Shown: piece by piece, positions 25,801 through 39,700 of the stretch
How the letters are laid out: each line of letters starts with the position of its first letter
Numbering within the stretch: position 1 is the first letter of the stretch
NCBI GenBank assembly: GCA_037074705.1
Contig: CM073590.1
Location: forward strand, 185,164,746-185,228,745
DNA: 64,000 bases
Reading direction: 5' to 3'
DNA from: Zhengitettix transpicula
Lineage: Eukaryota > Arthropoda > Insecta > Orthoptera > Tetrigidae
The notes under the pieces: generated by a model
Database searches by the model: none
What the model was told of the DNA's origin: nothing
Seen by the model: only the letters and a program-made list of their open reading frames with translations
Position numbers and translations under genes: made by a program

Positions 25801-28800
25801 TCTCATGATATATTTTTTAATTAGCACTATTTCATGGATTTAATGTGAAGTCTTACAGTTCCCCGCTATTTTTTATTTGGTTAAATCAACTTAATGAGTT
25901 TTCTCTCAAATTCTAGTGTCAAAATAGTTTTGAATTTCTCATTACAAGAAATCTATCATTACACAATTATTTATCAATTACAAACTAAGCCTTCCAAAAC
26001 CATCCTATAAGCATTTTCTGATTATATTCACTTTTCATTTATGTATATTTTCTAAGGTATCTTTCCACAGTTATAAGAATATTTGTATTTTATGTTAACA
26101 TTAGTAAATAAATTGTTGTTTAATAACATGAACAAGACTAGAACAAAATTCTGTTCCCCATTCTGCCAGGGACATGCACAAGAATGTGTTTTTATATATT
26201 CAAAATCAATCCAGAAAAGTAGGCATAAAGTGTGAAACAAATCTTTGTGATTTTTGTGTAAAATAAGTGTCAAGAAAGTGAACAAGTAAATTATGTTTTG
26301 TATTAAATCACTGAATTGAAGTAATTGTTATATGTTGAAAATTGTGGGATACTGGTCGTAAAACACATTTGCAGTGAAGATTGTGATACAGAAACAAAAT
26401 AAATGCATACATCTACAGGATATAAAGGGAAATTAATCAGAAGTGTATAAACCTAGTAAATTATGAAGGCAACTCCCAAAAATAGGTGATTGAAATTGTT
26501 TATTATTTTGTTTTTGCTTTCACATTCATTGCATAATTTTTTTAATCTCGCAGACAAACAAAAAAAGGATCTGCAAAAATATTTTTTAAAAAATAAGAAT
26601 ATTCTACATATTTAAATGATTTTATTTAGAACTATGTAAAACATATTACTCTTTACATGCTTCTCATGAAAATCTATGGAAAATTTCGTTCTTTTCAAAG
26701 GATTATGGTCTTTGAAAGATGACCTTGTATTCAAAATCCTCCCTAGTGAAACAGATAACACATTAGAACTGTTAAAAAAAACCTCGTGTATAAATCCCCT
26801 TTAAAGACCATTAGGCGACCTAGAAAATTTTCCTTTTTTACTGAAATTTCCTACTCACTATTATTAACTGCCATTATTGTTCATGTAGCAACAAGGCTTG
26901 CATTCTGATCAAGGTGGGATAGGGTAATTGTTTAAAATCAGTGAAAACTAAATATTTATTTTACATTATTATTTTATGTCAAGAGGAATCCATTTTTTCT
27001 GAGAAGATCTTTTGAAAATTACTCATAATGGAAAACTCAAAAACTATACAAGTTTATAAAAGATTATTATACCAAATTTGAGGTACCAATGCAAGAAGGT
27101 TCAAACAGTTAGTATACCAGGGTGATATATATATATAGATAGATAGAGATGTTACATGAAGGTAATTCACATGGTGGCAACTCCCCTTTAATAGCACGGG
27201 AATGGATTTGAAAGGGGGGATTTGGCAGGGTTGAGGAAGGTAACTATGGTTACATAGGTTAACTATGGTTTAAGGAGCCTATCTGGCATTCGCATAAAAG
27301 TAATGCTGGACAAACCCTATAGAACCTGTATCAGGTAGGTCGGGCGTTGGGTACTTGTCCCACGCCCTTCCGATGGCGGGAGAGGGGTTTGCTGTGGGGT
27401 CGCAGCATTTCGCTTCTCCATGTCTCGTCCAGTTTAGGAGGCAGCTGGCCGACTGTTTCAATGGGAACAGAGAACAATTCTTACCATATGCCCAATGCCT
27501 GAGACCCCGAAACATACACCCCTCTAATAGGCCTCAGCTTGTGGGAACCTTAGGTCAAAAACGGAGAGAGGAAAAAGTATCCCCAAAGTTAGCCCTTTTC
27601 GAATATCCAGAAAGGTTCTTCACGTTAATCCATATATTAATACTTTTTTTTTTTTTTAGGGCAACAGGCTACATGAGGGTAATCCACATTGGGCAACTCC
27701 CCTTTAATAGCATAGGAAGGGATTTGAAAGGGGGGATGCGGAAGGGTCGAGGAAGGTAGCCAAGGGTTAACTAGGGCCCCCGGGCTATATTTTAAGGGTC
27801 CTACCCGGCATTCGCCTATAGGAATGCAGGGAAAACCTTAGAAAAACCTGCATCGGGTAGGTCGGGCATTGGGTACTTGTCCCACGCCCTTCCGATAGCG
27901 GGAGAGGAGTTTGCTGTGGGGACGCAGCTTACCCCTCGCCATGCCTTGGCCTGTTTAGGAGGCAGCTGGCCGACTATTCCAATAGGAATAGCGGACAACT
28001 CTTGCCGTATGCCCAAGGTCTGCGACCCCGGAACATACACCTCTCAAAACAGACCGAGGTGCCTCGGCATGTGGGAACCTTAGTTCAAAAAAACCAGAGA
28101 GATGTGAGGGCATCCCCAAAGGTAGCCCCCGCCAGAGCTCTCTGGGAAGGTTCACCTGCGAGAAATCCTCTCGCAGGCTTCCCATTCCCTATATATTAAT
28201 ACGATTCACTCCGATCTTGAAGGACGCATACTTGACATTTAACTACGAGTTTATAGTGTGTGCACGTTGGGGAAAGTTCGCCACTAACGTACACTGACGC
28301 GTGCTATTGAGTCAGTGCCAGTACTTTCCCAGTTAAATTGATTTCGCATTTCTTTGGGTACACAGTGGTCTTTATAGTTAGATATTTCGTACGAAAGTAT
28401 TTATCAATTTATCCTATTGACACCCATTAGTAATGGAATATGAATAATGAATATTGTTCTATTTGTTTTATCATCCTTCGACTTCGTTTATTTTGCCAAC
28501 TTTATTTGCAGTTAAAATAGAAATAGCTGTAAATATAAAAATTTAATATTTTAGGCCTGACAAACACCTGCTACCACTCTACCTGAGAAGGATAATAGTT
28601 GAGAAAATCGTTATCCTCGGCCATCAAACTATGCATGCCGATAGTGCCTTAGTATAACGAAAAACTTAACGCCCATGCCTTTTCCTATATAAGTGATACA
28701 GAATGCAATACTTATGAAGACCATTTTTTTTATAAATGTTCAAAGTTCATAACCCTCGATTTGACTCCAATCTCGTTTATTTTGCGATACTTTTATGTAA

Positions 28801-31655
28801 TGCACCTCGACCACTATACCTATGTGTGCTCCCCTCCCACGCCGAAAGGGGTTAAAATTATACACAGACATGTAGAGAAATTTTTATGAAGAATATTTAT
28901 TCGACGCAAACATCGGCCAATTGACATGTTTGAAAATTTCCATCCCAGTCCACACCGGCTTCTAAGCATGGTAGTTGTTTACAAAATTTGGTGAATTTTG
29001 CTCCACGGGTGTAGATTAGTATGTTGAACATACGCACAATGTTTTCTCCTTCCATCCCCATGATAGGGGTAAAAGTGAAACTGAACCGGCAAGTTGAATT
29101 TGATAATTAGAGTCAGCATCGTCCATAACCATGTATTCGACTCCAATACCGGTTATTTTTGCTTTATTTTTTATGTAACACCCCACCACCACCCCCTAAG
29201 AGTGCGACAGTTCTATGCCGAAAGGGGTTGTAATTATACACAAACAATATTGGTAGAAGTACTATTAATCTCACTGTCCCCGAAAAATATTTATCCGACA
29301 CAAGCATAGTCCGTTTAACATATTTCAAAATTTCCACCACTTGGGTTGAATGTCATAATTAAACTCAGCGACATCCATAACCCTGGGTTTGACTCCAATC
29401 TCGGTTGTATTCGCGTTATTTTCTTGTAGCGCGCCTCCTCCCCAACCCTAAGGGTGCTCCTTTCCTGTGCTGTATCGGATTGAGATTATACACAGATAAC
29501 ATCGGTAGAAACAGACAATCTCTTTGACCCCTAAAAATATTTATCCGACTGAAATATCGGTCGTTTTAGCATGTTTGAATATTTCCACCGCCACTCATGG
29601 GGGGTGGTAGTGTCTCACCCCAACAGTGTTTGTTTCTTGGTCGTAAAGAACACGTGTATGAAATTTGGTGGTATTTGTGGGTGTAGATTTGTATGGGGAA
29701 CATACATACAAACATACAAACACACTATTTTATTTATTAGATTTTGTAAGCATTGCAATTTGGCATTATAGGAGGAAAATGAAATGTTTTCGCAGCCTTT
29801 CCCTGTGAACTTATTGTTGGAAGAATTCTCGGGTTTGTAGGTACACGACGTTTCGTCAACAATCCACGTCGTCATGTTCCAGGTGGAATTGCTTATCCAG
29901 CCTATGTTACGTCACCCGGTTGGAAACCAGAAAACTATTCCAACGAAAATGAAATGGTTGCTTATAGAAAATACTTGCTTGAAATCTAATTAATTTTAAT
30001 GTTTAAGAGGTGTCAGATGTCCAATAATGTCTGAAGCAGGGTACAATATTAATATTAAAAGTTTGCACTTTTTCTATTAATATTATTTCAACTTCAAGTA
30101 TAGTGAATTCATTCATGTAAACTTTGAAATCCATAAATTAAGACTTCAGTACAAAAATGCATTTGTCTTCTCCCGTCTTTCAAATGAAAGTTACTCATCA
30201 TACAGTTCAAACCCTCTTTCAGTCATCTGAAGCAATTTAAATTTATTTGTGTGGATCAAAATTCATGGAAAAAAATATTTTTAATTGTAGTATATCTTGG
30301 TACAATAAGATACTGCTTCATGTATGTTATGACTTTTCACATTCAAATTATTTTATTTCTAGCTTGCAAGAACGGGCTAGGAGTAGAACAAGCTCCGCTT
30401 GGTCCTACAAGGTACGGAAACAGAGGCTAAAATCCCAAAGAGAAGAAAGTCACAGCAGTAGTGATAATGGCAAGTATGATAATACTTTCAGCGTATATAT
30501 ATAACATGGAAAATGTGATTAGGTCAAATGAAATAACATCTTTAGATAGGAAAGAGACACAGGGAAGTCGACTTACCATAAATCCACATTTGGTAAAGTC
30601 TGGCTTAGGAGTCTAAAAATTTTCAAATTTTTGAGGGCCTGAGCATCCTTAGTCAAGAGAGAAAGTGTGAACTGCATGGCAGCCAGGCATGCATTATATA
30701 TATATATTGTAATATACAAAAAAGGAGGGCGTTAATTAAATGAAAAATTATTCAACTTTACAAACAAACAAATTTATTATCAATGTTTAAAAACAATTAC
30801 ACAATTTAAAAATTTATCTCAGGATCATTACTGGGTTTGATAATGGCGAATCATTTTTTATTTCTCAACTTAAACACAAATTCCAATTTAAAAGAGAAAA
30901 TATTTACTCATCAATTAACAATGACGAAATTTACTTGTCAGCAAAATTAAACTAAAAAGATGGATTATAATTAACAAATTTTATTAAAAGGAGGGAACAA
31001 AATCTGACATCTATCTTTTAATCAGGTTTACATACTTGGTTGATTGTAAATTGTACTCACGGCTGCCCATCATTCCGGGACACCTTTGATTTACGAAGCA
31101 CTGTGACGGGTTTTTGCACTTCTTTTAAACTCACAGATTCTAAATTTAATATTTTTAGATCAAAAATCAGGAACCAGGATAATCTTCCTTTCATCACTCT
31201 CTCTCGATTGACTTTTGCTCGGCTATGTGCACCAAAAAACTGTTTGTTTTTTAGCAGGTTTCGTAGCTCTGCTCAAGTGAATATTTCGTCTTGAGCAAAC
31301 TGTTCATTGGCCAATCAAAGCTGTTGATTGGTAATTCTCGATGTTTCTCTGCAAATTTCCTTTGAATATTTGAAATTGTCTTGTCTATTTCAACTCGACC
31401 AATTTCTGTAGTGTCTGACTGCTCACTGCTTCTACTTAACTTTACTTTTTAAAAGAATATCTCGTCTATTTTAATATGACCTGTACTTAACCAAACCTTC
31501 CAGCCAACTGAACTACCGTCTCGCAATTTTTAGCGCGCATACCTCTTCCGACAAAGGAAACAATACTTGGCTACATTGTTGCTGTGTTCTGTACCGCCGT
31601 CAAGAATAGATTTCTCAAACAATTTATTTTTTAATTTCTCAATTAATTGGCATTG

Positions 31656-31713
<58 letters not shown>

Positions 31714-34700
31714 AGTATGTAGATAATGTGATCTTGTCATTTAATTAACTCACTTGCCTTAAATTAACAGTTAGTTATGCTGTGGGTAGCTTTACTGAAA
31801 CTGAAGTTTGGTGTCACCATTCAGAACGGGATGAACTTCTTAATTTTTTTTAGAGATGACAACCTTCTTTCTGAAGGAACACAGCCCTTGTGTCGGCCAG
31901 CTGAGGAATTCAGTTAAAGTATGTAATTCCTCCATAGTATTAATTTTGACTGTGTTTCATCCTTAATTTTATGTTATACATGTTTCATCACCTTTACTTT
32001 CTGTTTGAAGAAGTTCCTCTTAACCAGCAGGGCAATGGTAAAACTCAATTTCAGATAAGCCACTCAGTTTCCATATTTCCGTTACATATCTGTTATTAAA
32101 TATATATAACACAAGTAGTAAGGTAAGAGAGGGAGCTTTAAGGGAAATCCACAAATTTTCGAGGGCCCGAGCCCCCTTTGTCAGGAGAGAAGGTCTCCAA
32201 ACTGTGTGTCGGCCAGACATATACATATACATGTGTATATATATATATATATATATAATTTAGACAGGAAAGAGAGGAAGACATTAAATTGAATCATCCT
32301 GTTTAATAAGGAGCATTTAAAATTGTCACCTTGTACAAGGAGCTGGCCGACAATAAAGACCAATTTTTTGACTAGTTCAGAATGAGTCGGAAATGTTTTC
32401 ATGATTTACTGAAGCAAGTAAGTACTTTCATAAGGAACGAGAGAACAGAATACAAAAACCAGTAGGAGTCCAAATATTTTGGATCAGTCTGTCGTGCTGT
32501 GCAGGTTCGTATCATAATCCATTGATTTAAAAAGCACACACCCTTCAATTAAACAAAGAATTTAATGAACTTCCGTTGAGTGTGGGGGGGGGGGGACATG
32601 AGCAGTAATGTTTGACTATTGAGCGTGGGAGGGAAAGTGGAATGCACGTTTCGGGAACGAAAATAATCGTTTTTCCACCGCCGTTCCGTGTTTCATCGGA
32701 GACGGTTTCGAAGTAATATAATATAAACACTCTTGTGTTAAACATATGAAACAATTCTTGCCCCTGCTTCGAGCGACGCACGTTTCGGACATGGCGTGGT
32801 CCAACATAAATAGGTCTTAACTGCGTACCCGTCATCCTAAATATTGAATCAAATACGAGTGCAAAGTTCTACCACCTTTTTATTACAAATACGACTCTTG
32901 AGATATCTAGAATGGCTAGAAATTAGTAAAACCATAAATCGTGCTTATTCAGTTAAACCAAAAAACTGAGATAATTGTCTCAAACTCGGACAAGAGTCTG
33001 GGTTTTCCCCATTCCAAGGGTAAATCTAGAAACAGAATATCTCATATGCGGTGTAATTACTCGTTATAAAACTGCCATTTTATATCTGGTAAATTTTCGG
33101 ATATATTAAGACCGTGAATTTGTTAAGTCTGTTGGTAATAAAGTCGTCATAATCCCATCCTCTGAAACGCAATTATGTTACCTAATAAATAATATGAATA
33201 CGTTGTAATATTACGATATATTTCTATTAGTAATTTGCGCACGCATACAAATTTAGGAATCTGAAGAAAGCAATAATACGTTTGACTCTTTTTGCACCCA
33301 CTCTTAACAATCCGTCAGGTGCCGCCCAGACAAGGAAGCGCTCCTATTGGATGAATCTCTGCCCGAAGGTCGACTTGCGAAATCGAAATTTCTCCGGCGT
33401 GTCGTCATGGTAACTACACTGTATGTCGCTCACTCCACTGACCTGTTTTGGCAGAACATGTGAAAGTTTTGTGTGACACCGAGCGACGAAAACGAAGACG
33501 TTTAGAGTGTGAAGTGACAGTTGCGAATATTCATATGAATTACAGAATATATCTTTTACAAAGAAGTTCTTTGATTATGTAAATCAGTGTCTTGGTCGAA
33601 AGAAGAATGACGTTTAGTGATACATTACGTGAGGACTAGAGTTCAACACTATTTTCAACTCTCAGACTCCCGTTCTAGTATTTAAGTTGCTTCTCGTTCA
33701 GATCTTGTTATGATACATCGGTAACTTTGTTAGCCAAGTCAATAGCGCGTATTATGACAAATTGCTAGTTTCTTTCATAAGTTCGTAAGAAAGCTAAGTA
33801 TACGCTATGTAGAACACTATTTCCCTGCGGGTCTTTAGGACGACAGGAAATGAAGAAATGTCAAGTGCAATTGCGGGTGAACGAGCGTATGCTAATGTAA
33901 ACAGGCAAAGTGTAAAATCCTATAATAGACGGCCAAGGCCTCAATGTAGCGATGAAGGTTGGTGATCTAGCTATGAAATTAAAATAAGTTTGCATTACTA
34001 CATCTTTCAGAATACTGACATGACAGTGTTACACTGTGAGCGACATCCCACGGATTGATAATTAAATTCTTATTTATTACCTATCAAATAATGCATCAGT
34101 ATCAGAACACTGTAAATCACTCCAGAAATTAACTATTTTAAAATATAAAAATTACTTCTTTTAATCATTTGTTGTATACTTTACAGTATACAAATTCTTT
34201 AGTAATATTAATATGGTGATGGCACTATTATCTTAGTATTTTTGATTAAGAAAATACTATTTATTTGCTGATAATGAACTTGTTGATTCCAATACTGTAT
34301 TTGCCAATACCACAGTTTTGTTCTACTATTTGTACCCTCCTGTTTAGATCATATCATGTATTTATTGACAGTGATGTGTTCACACTCCCCTACTTAAGTT
34401 ATCCCCTTGTCATAATGTCCCAAAATCCAAAATTTTTCTCTTACCTAATTCTATCCATTCCATTATCAATGTTCACCTGTAATTATATTTGAAATTTTCC
34501 TCCTTGATTTATAAATAATCATGTGCTAACTTTAAGCTATTTTCCTGTAAAATGTTCTTTACTGAGTCCCTTTTTCCTTCTTAAATAGCAAAACCTCCAT
34601 TCTTCTATGGCATAAAATCAAATTTTTTTATAAAGTGGCTCAGTTCTTTCCTGCTGCTCATTACTTTAGTTTTTGTTACATTTATTTTTTAAACAAACTG

Positions 34701-36652
34701 GTTTGGTTTGCCATTCTTTTCAAAACAATCTCAAAATCTTTCTTGCATGTTAAATGAAATTTCCTCTGTAAGTCTTAAAATTTGTAGACGTTTCTTTTAT
34801 CCCTGCCTTGCATCCAATATATTTTTCTTACCCTTAAAGTCAGATCCACTATAAATATCTAATAATGTCACTATTGATGTTATTCTTATTCATTTGAAGA
34901 GGTAATATTTTTTTATGTTAAGTCACATTCTGTAAAATTCCCACTTATTCATAACAATTTTATAACATTTTCATTCGTCAATAATACTTGATTAAAATAG
35001 TGATTTTAAGGTACCTCACTGCAGAACATAAATATATTTGACTGCATTCAACAAGACCTTTATTTTTGACGCTCTTGTAGAAATAACAACTTTTTACTTC
35101 TAAATTTAAAGGATATTTTTGTATTCAATTAAGATTGATTAAAAAATGTTAGCTTTGACAGGTAATAGCTTTGAAATTTTCAGATGTGTAATTCTTGGTA
35201 ATCATATTTAATGCATTTAGCAGAAGTTTTGTGCTGTATGATTCACTCATACATAATTTATACAGAGGGTGTTTTGAGAAAATGTTTTCATCTGTACAGA
35301 ATCTGAAATAATGTGCGATTTGATTATTTTGTCCCACTGTTATTTGGTATCGGCACTTAAATTTTTTTCCTCTAGTTGACATCTTTCATTCAACAAAAGT
35401 AACTCCATTTTAAATAATTTAGTGAATATTGTTCAATAAATTTCATTTAGATTTTGGGCTCCTGTTTCGTAAGATTGAATTTACAGATATATCCCTTGCA
35501 AGTTCAGCATTAGGTCAGTTTTACATTAAACACACTTTATACATTTCTGTGATAGAAGCCATTTATTTCAGTATGCATCTCATCTCCCTCTATACTATAT
35601 CTTGGAAGCCAAGACCACATTATACATCAGAATACTTTACGTTACCATGCAGGCAATGTGTTTTTACGTCTTACAATTTATATAGGAGAATCAAGAGAGA
35701 GCCAAGAAGTAACTTCTTTTCTTGACAAAGAAGGTAAGTTTTATCTGGTTCATCTTATTTTGTATAATTTTATTTATTACAGGAACTAATTGAGTTCATT
35801 ACAATACTACAAAACTATAAATAGAACTGAATTCTCAAAACACTTTGCACCATGCAAACATATTGATATATATTTAAATTGTTTTGCTTTATTTGTTAAT
35901 TTAATGTGTCATATCACAACATTCATAATGGCTTAACAAAGTATTAATTGCTGTTTCCACATATGGACTGTGCATGAATAAAGTGTACCTGATAGTTTTA
36001 TTTCCATGAGTTATAAATAAACAAAAAAATTAACGTCCGTTGAAAATAATAATATTAAAACTACCTTTATAACGGACAAAATTTTTAAAAAAAAAACACT
36101 TAAAATTTGTCAAATTTAATAAAGCTGCTGGACATTTAGACGTGGATTAGGGTCTTTTTCTAACAGCGAATAATTAAAAACTGTGTTAAATTCAAATTTT
36201 ACTTATTTAAAGTGTTTCTTTTTTAATTTTGTCTGTTACAAAGGTCGTTTTGAAAAAGAGATTGCAACAGTTTCTATATATTGAATTAGTCAATTTGTAC
36301 CTAGCCGACACATGGCTCAGACTTTCTTTCCTGATCAAGGGGGTTCATACCCTTAAAAATTTAAATTTTATTTTCTGCACACCCAACTGGACCAACTGTT
36401 CATTTCAGGTAAGTCGGCTACGCTGTCTCACATTTCTATCCAAATAAGTTTTTTAATTTGATCTTGTCACATTTTCCTTAATATATGTATGAAACTCAAC
36501 TGGATAGTGCAGTCCTGTTCTGTCCTGAGGAAGGGACTGTAAGTCCTTGAAATTTTTAATGTTCATTACTACTTAGCCTGGCAATGCCAACTATAGATTT
36601 AATGTAAGTTAGCTACTCTCTCATTCATTTCTCACCAGATGAGTTAATGAAG

Positions 36653-36710
<58 letters not shown>

Positions 36711-39700
36711 AGTAAGGATGTGACATTGTTAAAAATAATTGCAATATTGGTATGGAAAGGACAGAGAGATAGGTTGTGGCTTATCTGAAAGTGAAGTGCG
36801 GTGTCACCATAAGGAACTGAAGGTTGTTCTTCAAATTTTCGGAGGTTCTCAGCCTCCTTCTTCAGGAAGGAGTATTACACCATTCTGTGCACCAGCCAGC
36901 TGCAGAATGGTGTAACACTCCTTCCTCAAGAAGGAGGCTGAGAGCCTCCGAAAATTTGAACAACCACCTTCAGTTCCTTATAGCTACACCACACTTCATC
37001 TCTCTTTCCTTTCCATACCAATATTGCAAATATATATACAGATAGATAGATAGTATTGGTATAGAAAGAAAAAAGTGTAGTCTCTCAATTCAGGAGGAGG
37101 TGCTTCAAATTTTCAGAGGCTCTCACTCTCCTCCTTCAGGAAGTAGTGTTACATTCCATGCACCGGCTGGCTGTGTAGTCGATATCCTTACTTGTATCTA
37201 TTATATATAACATCTTACTTTCCACATTTAATGGATAATGTTTGAATTTGTTATGGATTATTTTATTATTATTGATTGTTCTTGTTTTTCAGAAAACACT
37301 TCAGATTCAGATACTGACCATCACTATGAAATGTTAGAAGATGTAGTTAACCCAAACAATACACGTGCTGACAACAGTCCATTTGATGATTTTGACTCTT
37401 TTGATTCTGATGATTCGGTTGAAGCTTTTGGTAGTCCAGAAAATCAAGTAAATAGAGAGATTTATACCTCCCAGGAATAGTTTATTATTTTAACAATGAG
37501 CTTAGCAAGTTTGATTACTTAATTATTTATAAAACAAAGTATCATAGTTAGTAAATTTTATACCAATTTATTTAATCATTTTTGAAAGAGTCTGGAATTA
37601 ATTCATGTTTGACTACTTTTAAATATTTTGATTCTTGACATTATGACTTTATGCTGCTATATATTAGAAGTAACTGGGCACAGAAACAAAAAATTACAGA
37701 ATAGTATTTAGAATGCATAATATGTTGATTTTTCAGTGAATTACAGTAGATAGAATAAGTGCCTTCTTATAATCCTAACTGTGTTGATAATCTGAAACAG
37801 TATGGCCAGCTTTAATTAAATATATACCTTTATTAAAGGGAATCACTTCAATTTTTTATTTATTACTTTTATGCCACAGTAGTTCAGCACTTTAATACAA
37901 ATAACTTGTGAAAATATATTCAAATTAAGCCGAATTTTCTTTCAGCCATTATCCTGATCACTACTTCTCAGAATTACTGTATATTTATTTCATTTACTTA
38001 ATAACACATACATTTTATATATATATATATTCCGACTATTGAGATAACTTATAAATACATAGAAACCAATTTGAAGTCAGAAAAAAGATATTTATGTATG
38101 GAAAATTAAACTATGTTTTGTCGCTAACTTTGTGACCTCTTCAGGTTAAAGTTTAAATAAATTTTAATGGACAGGTCATTCTCCCTTGACTGCCGTGGCC
38201 AAAATTTTTTCGGAAGAATGACCTAACTCATTAAAAATGTTGTTAAATCTTCAACCCGAAGTGGGCGCAAAGTTAGTGACAAAATATAGTTTAATTTTCC
38301 ATAAATAAATATCTTTTTTCTGACTTTGAATTATGTTGTTTATTTATAAACAAATACTTTATATTTTCAATAAACTGTAAAATATAAATTCCAAAATATC
38401 TATTCTATTTTCAGGACATTTGCAATGGACGATTACCTGCTCCACCACCACCACAAAATATATATGGAATCACAAAAATAGCAGAAGTAGCTGGCCGTAA
38501 AATGTTGAAGCTTAGAAAAAGTTTTGGCCGTATGAGGACCTCTAAAAGACATCTTCATGTTCCAGGTGAAACTTTTAATGAACTCTGGATAATTTAAAAC
38601 TTAGCTTGTTTTCAAAAATCTCAGCCTCTATTTTTGAGAGTTTTTTTAATACATTGCCTATGGATCATGCATACTATGAATAATGACAATATAAAAAAGT
38701 TTTATTATATACTAGAAGTACTCCACCACTTTACTGATGTCAATATGTAAAACTTAGTCCCTTATGGTTACGCAGATCAACTGATCGGGGTATACACAAT
38801 ACCCCATGCCTGTATCTTTGCTCTGAAGGATCATTTACAGGATTGCTCAAGATCAACCAGTCAACAGATGAATATTGAGGGTGTGGGATAAGGTATAATG
38901 ACTAGCAAATATTATGACTTTGCATATGTGGTATTCATACTGGGTTAAGATTTGACTCACCAAAATACCAGTAACCTTTTCAGTGAAGCTTTGTTGAAGG
39001 ATTACAAATTTTGAATAGACTGCAAATTATCAAAACAAGTGATCATATAAGCCAGAATAAATAGCCAAGTATTGTGAAAGACATGCGCTACCTAAGTACA
39101 AGGGAGCACTCCTATAAAAATTACAACATTCAATGGCATGTCTGTCTACACCCATAAACATAGTAAAACAAGGAAATATCATAAAAAAGAAACATTTATA
39201 AACAAGTTGGTTTGAGTAATACAACACTTCAGTACAAGACAATATTTAAATTAGGAACAAAGTTATTTAAACTCAATATTATAATTTCCTTAGGTTTAAA
39301 TGGATTATAGAATTCAAATTTGAACTGTGGACGAGGATTTATTGAGCATGCACACAAACATGCTCCCACAGTTTAAGGCAGTTGTGAAAGCATGAATTGG
39401 CTGTGAACTTAAGTTAAATTACACTTACAATTATGCTCGTGTACACAACTAGCAGATAGGAAATAATTAATTACAAGAAATGATCAGTGCTCATTATCTA
39501 ATTAACACAATTACTTAGAGCAGAATTTTAATTGGCACAAATTATTGCAACAAATATGTAACACTTTAAATTGCACAATAAGATTACGTCAACTTTATGT
39601 AGAGTACTATTTATTGTACCACAAGCACAGCTCTATCAGAGTTAAAGTAAGCAATTTTAACTGTTTCACTTATCAAATGAGTAAATACACAATTTAAGTT

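Larger units (their letters stand above)
25204..30362 (+). other. Exn: Exn intron 2
   Basis: 5.2 kb. The first 1.9 kb is plain AT-rich sequence with nothing recognised. It then holds two family R retroposons, a CATA-tailed repeat array and a third hairpin element. Confidence 0.8.
30470..35685 (+). other. Exn: Exn intron 3
   Basis: 5.2 kb, beginning with the GC donor. Holds family B and D elements, long TA repeats and a CpG-containing block at 33.3-33.5 kb. 33.6-35.6 kb is AT-rich with nothing recognised. Confidence 0.75.
35734..37292 (+). other. Exn: Exn intron 4
   Basis: 1.6 kb, largely family B hairpin elements and a TA microsatellite. Confidence 0.7.

Noticed and set aside
27355..27759. 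134-codon open frame starting MSHALPMAGEGFAVGS
   Set aside because: It lies within family R retroposons; the same peptide recurs in every copy in either orientation, so it reflects the repeat and not a gene.
30470..30480. GT donor at 30474 for Exn exon 3
   Set aside because: It would leave phase 2, incompatible with exons 4 and 5; the GC donor keeps frame.
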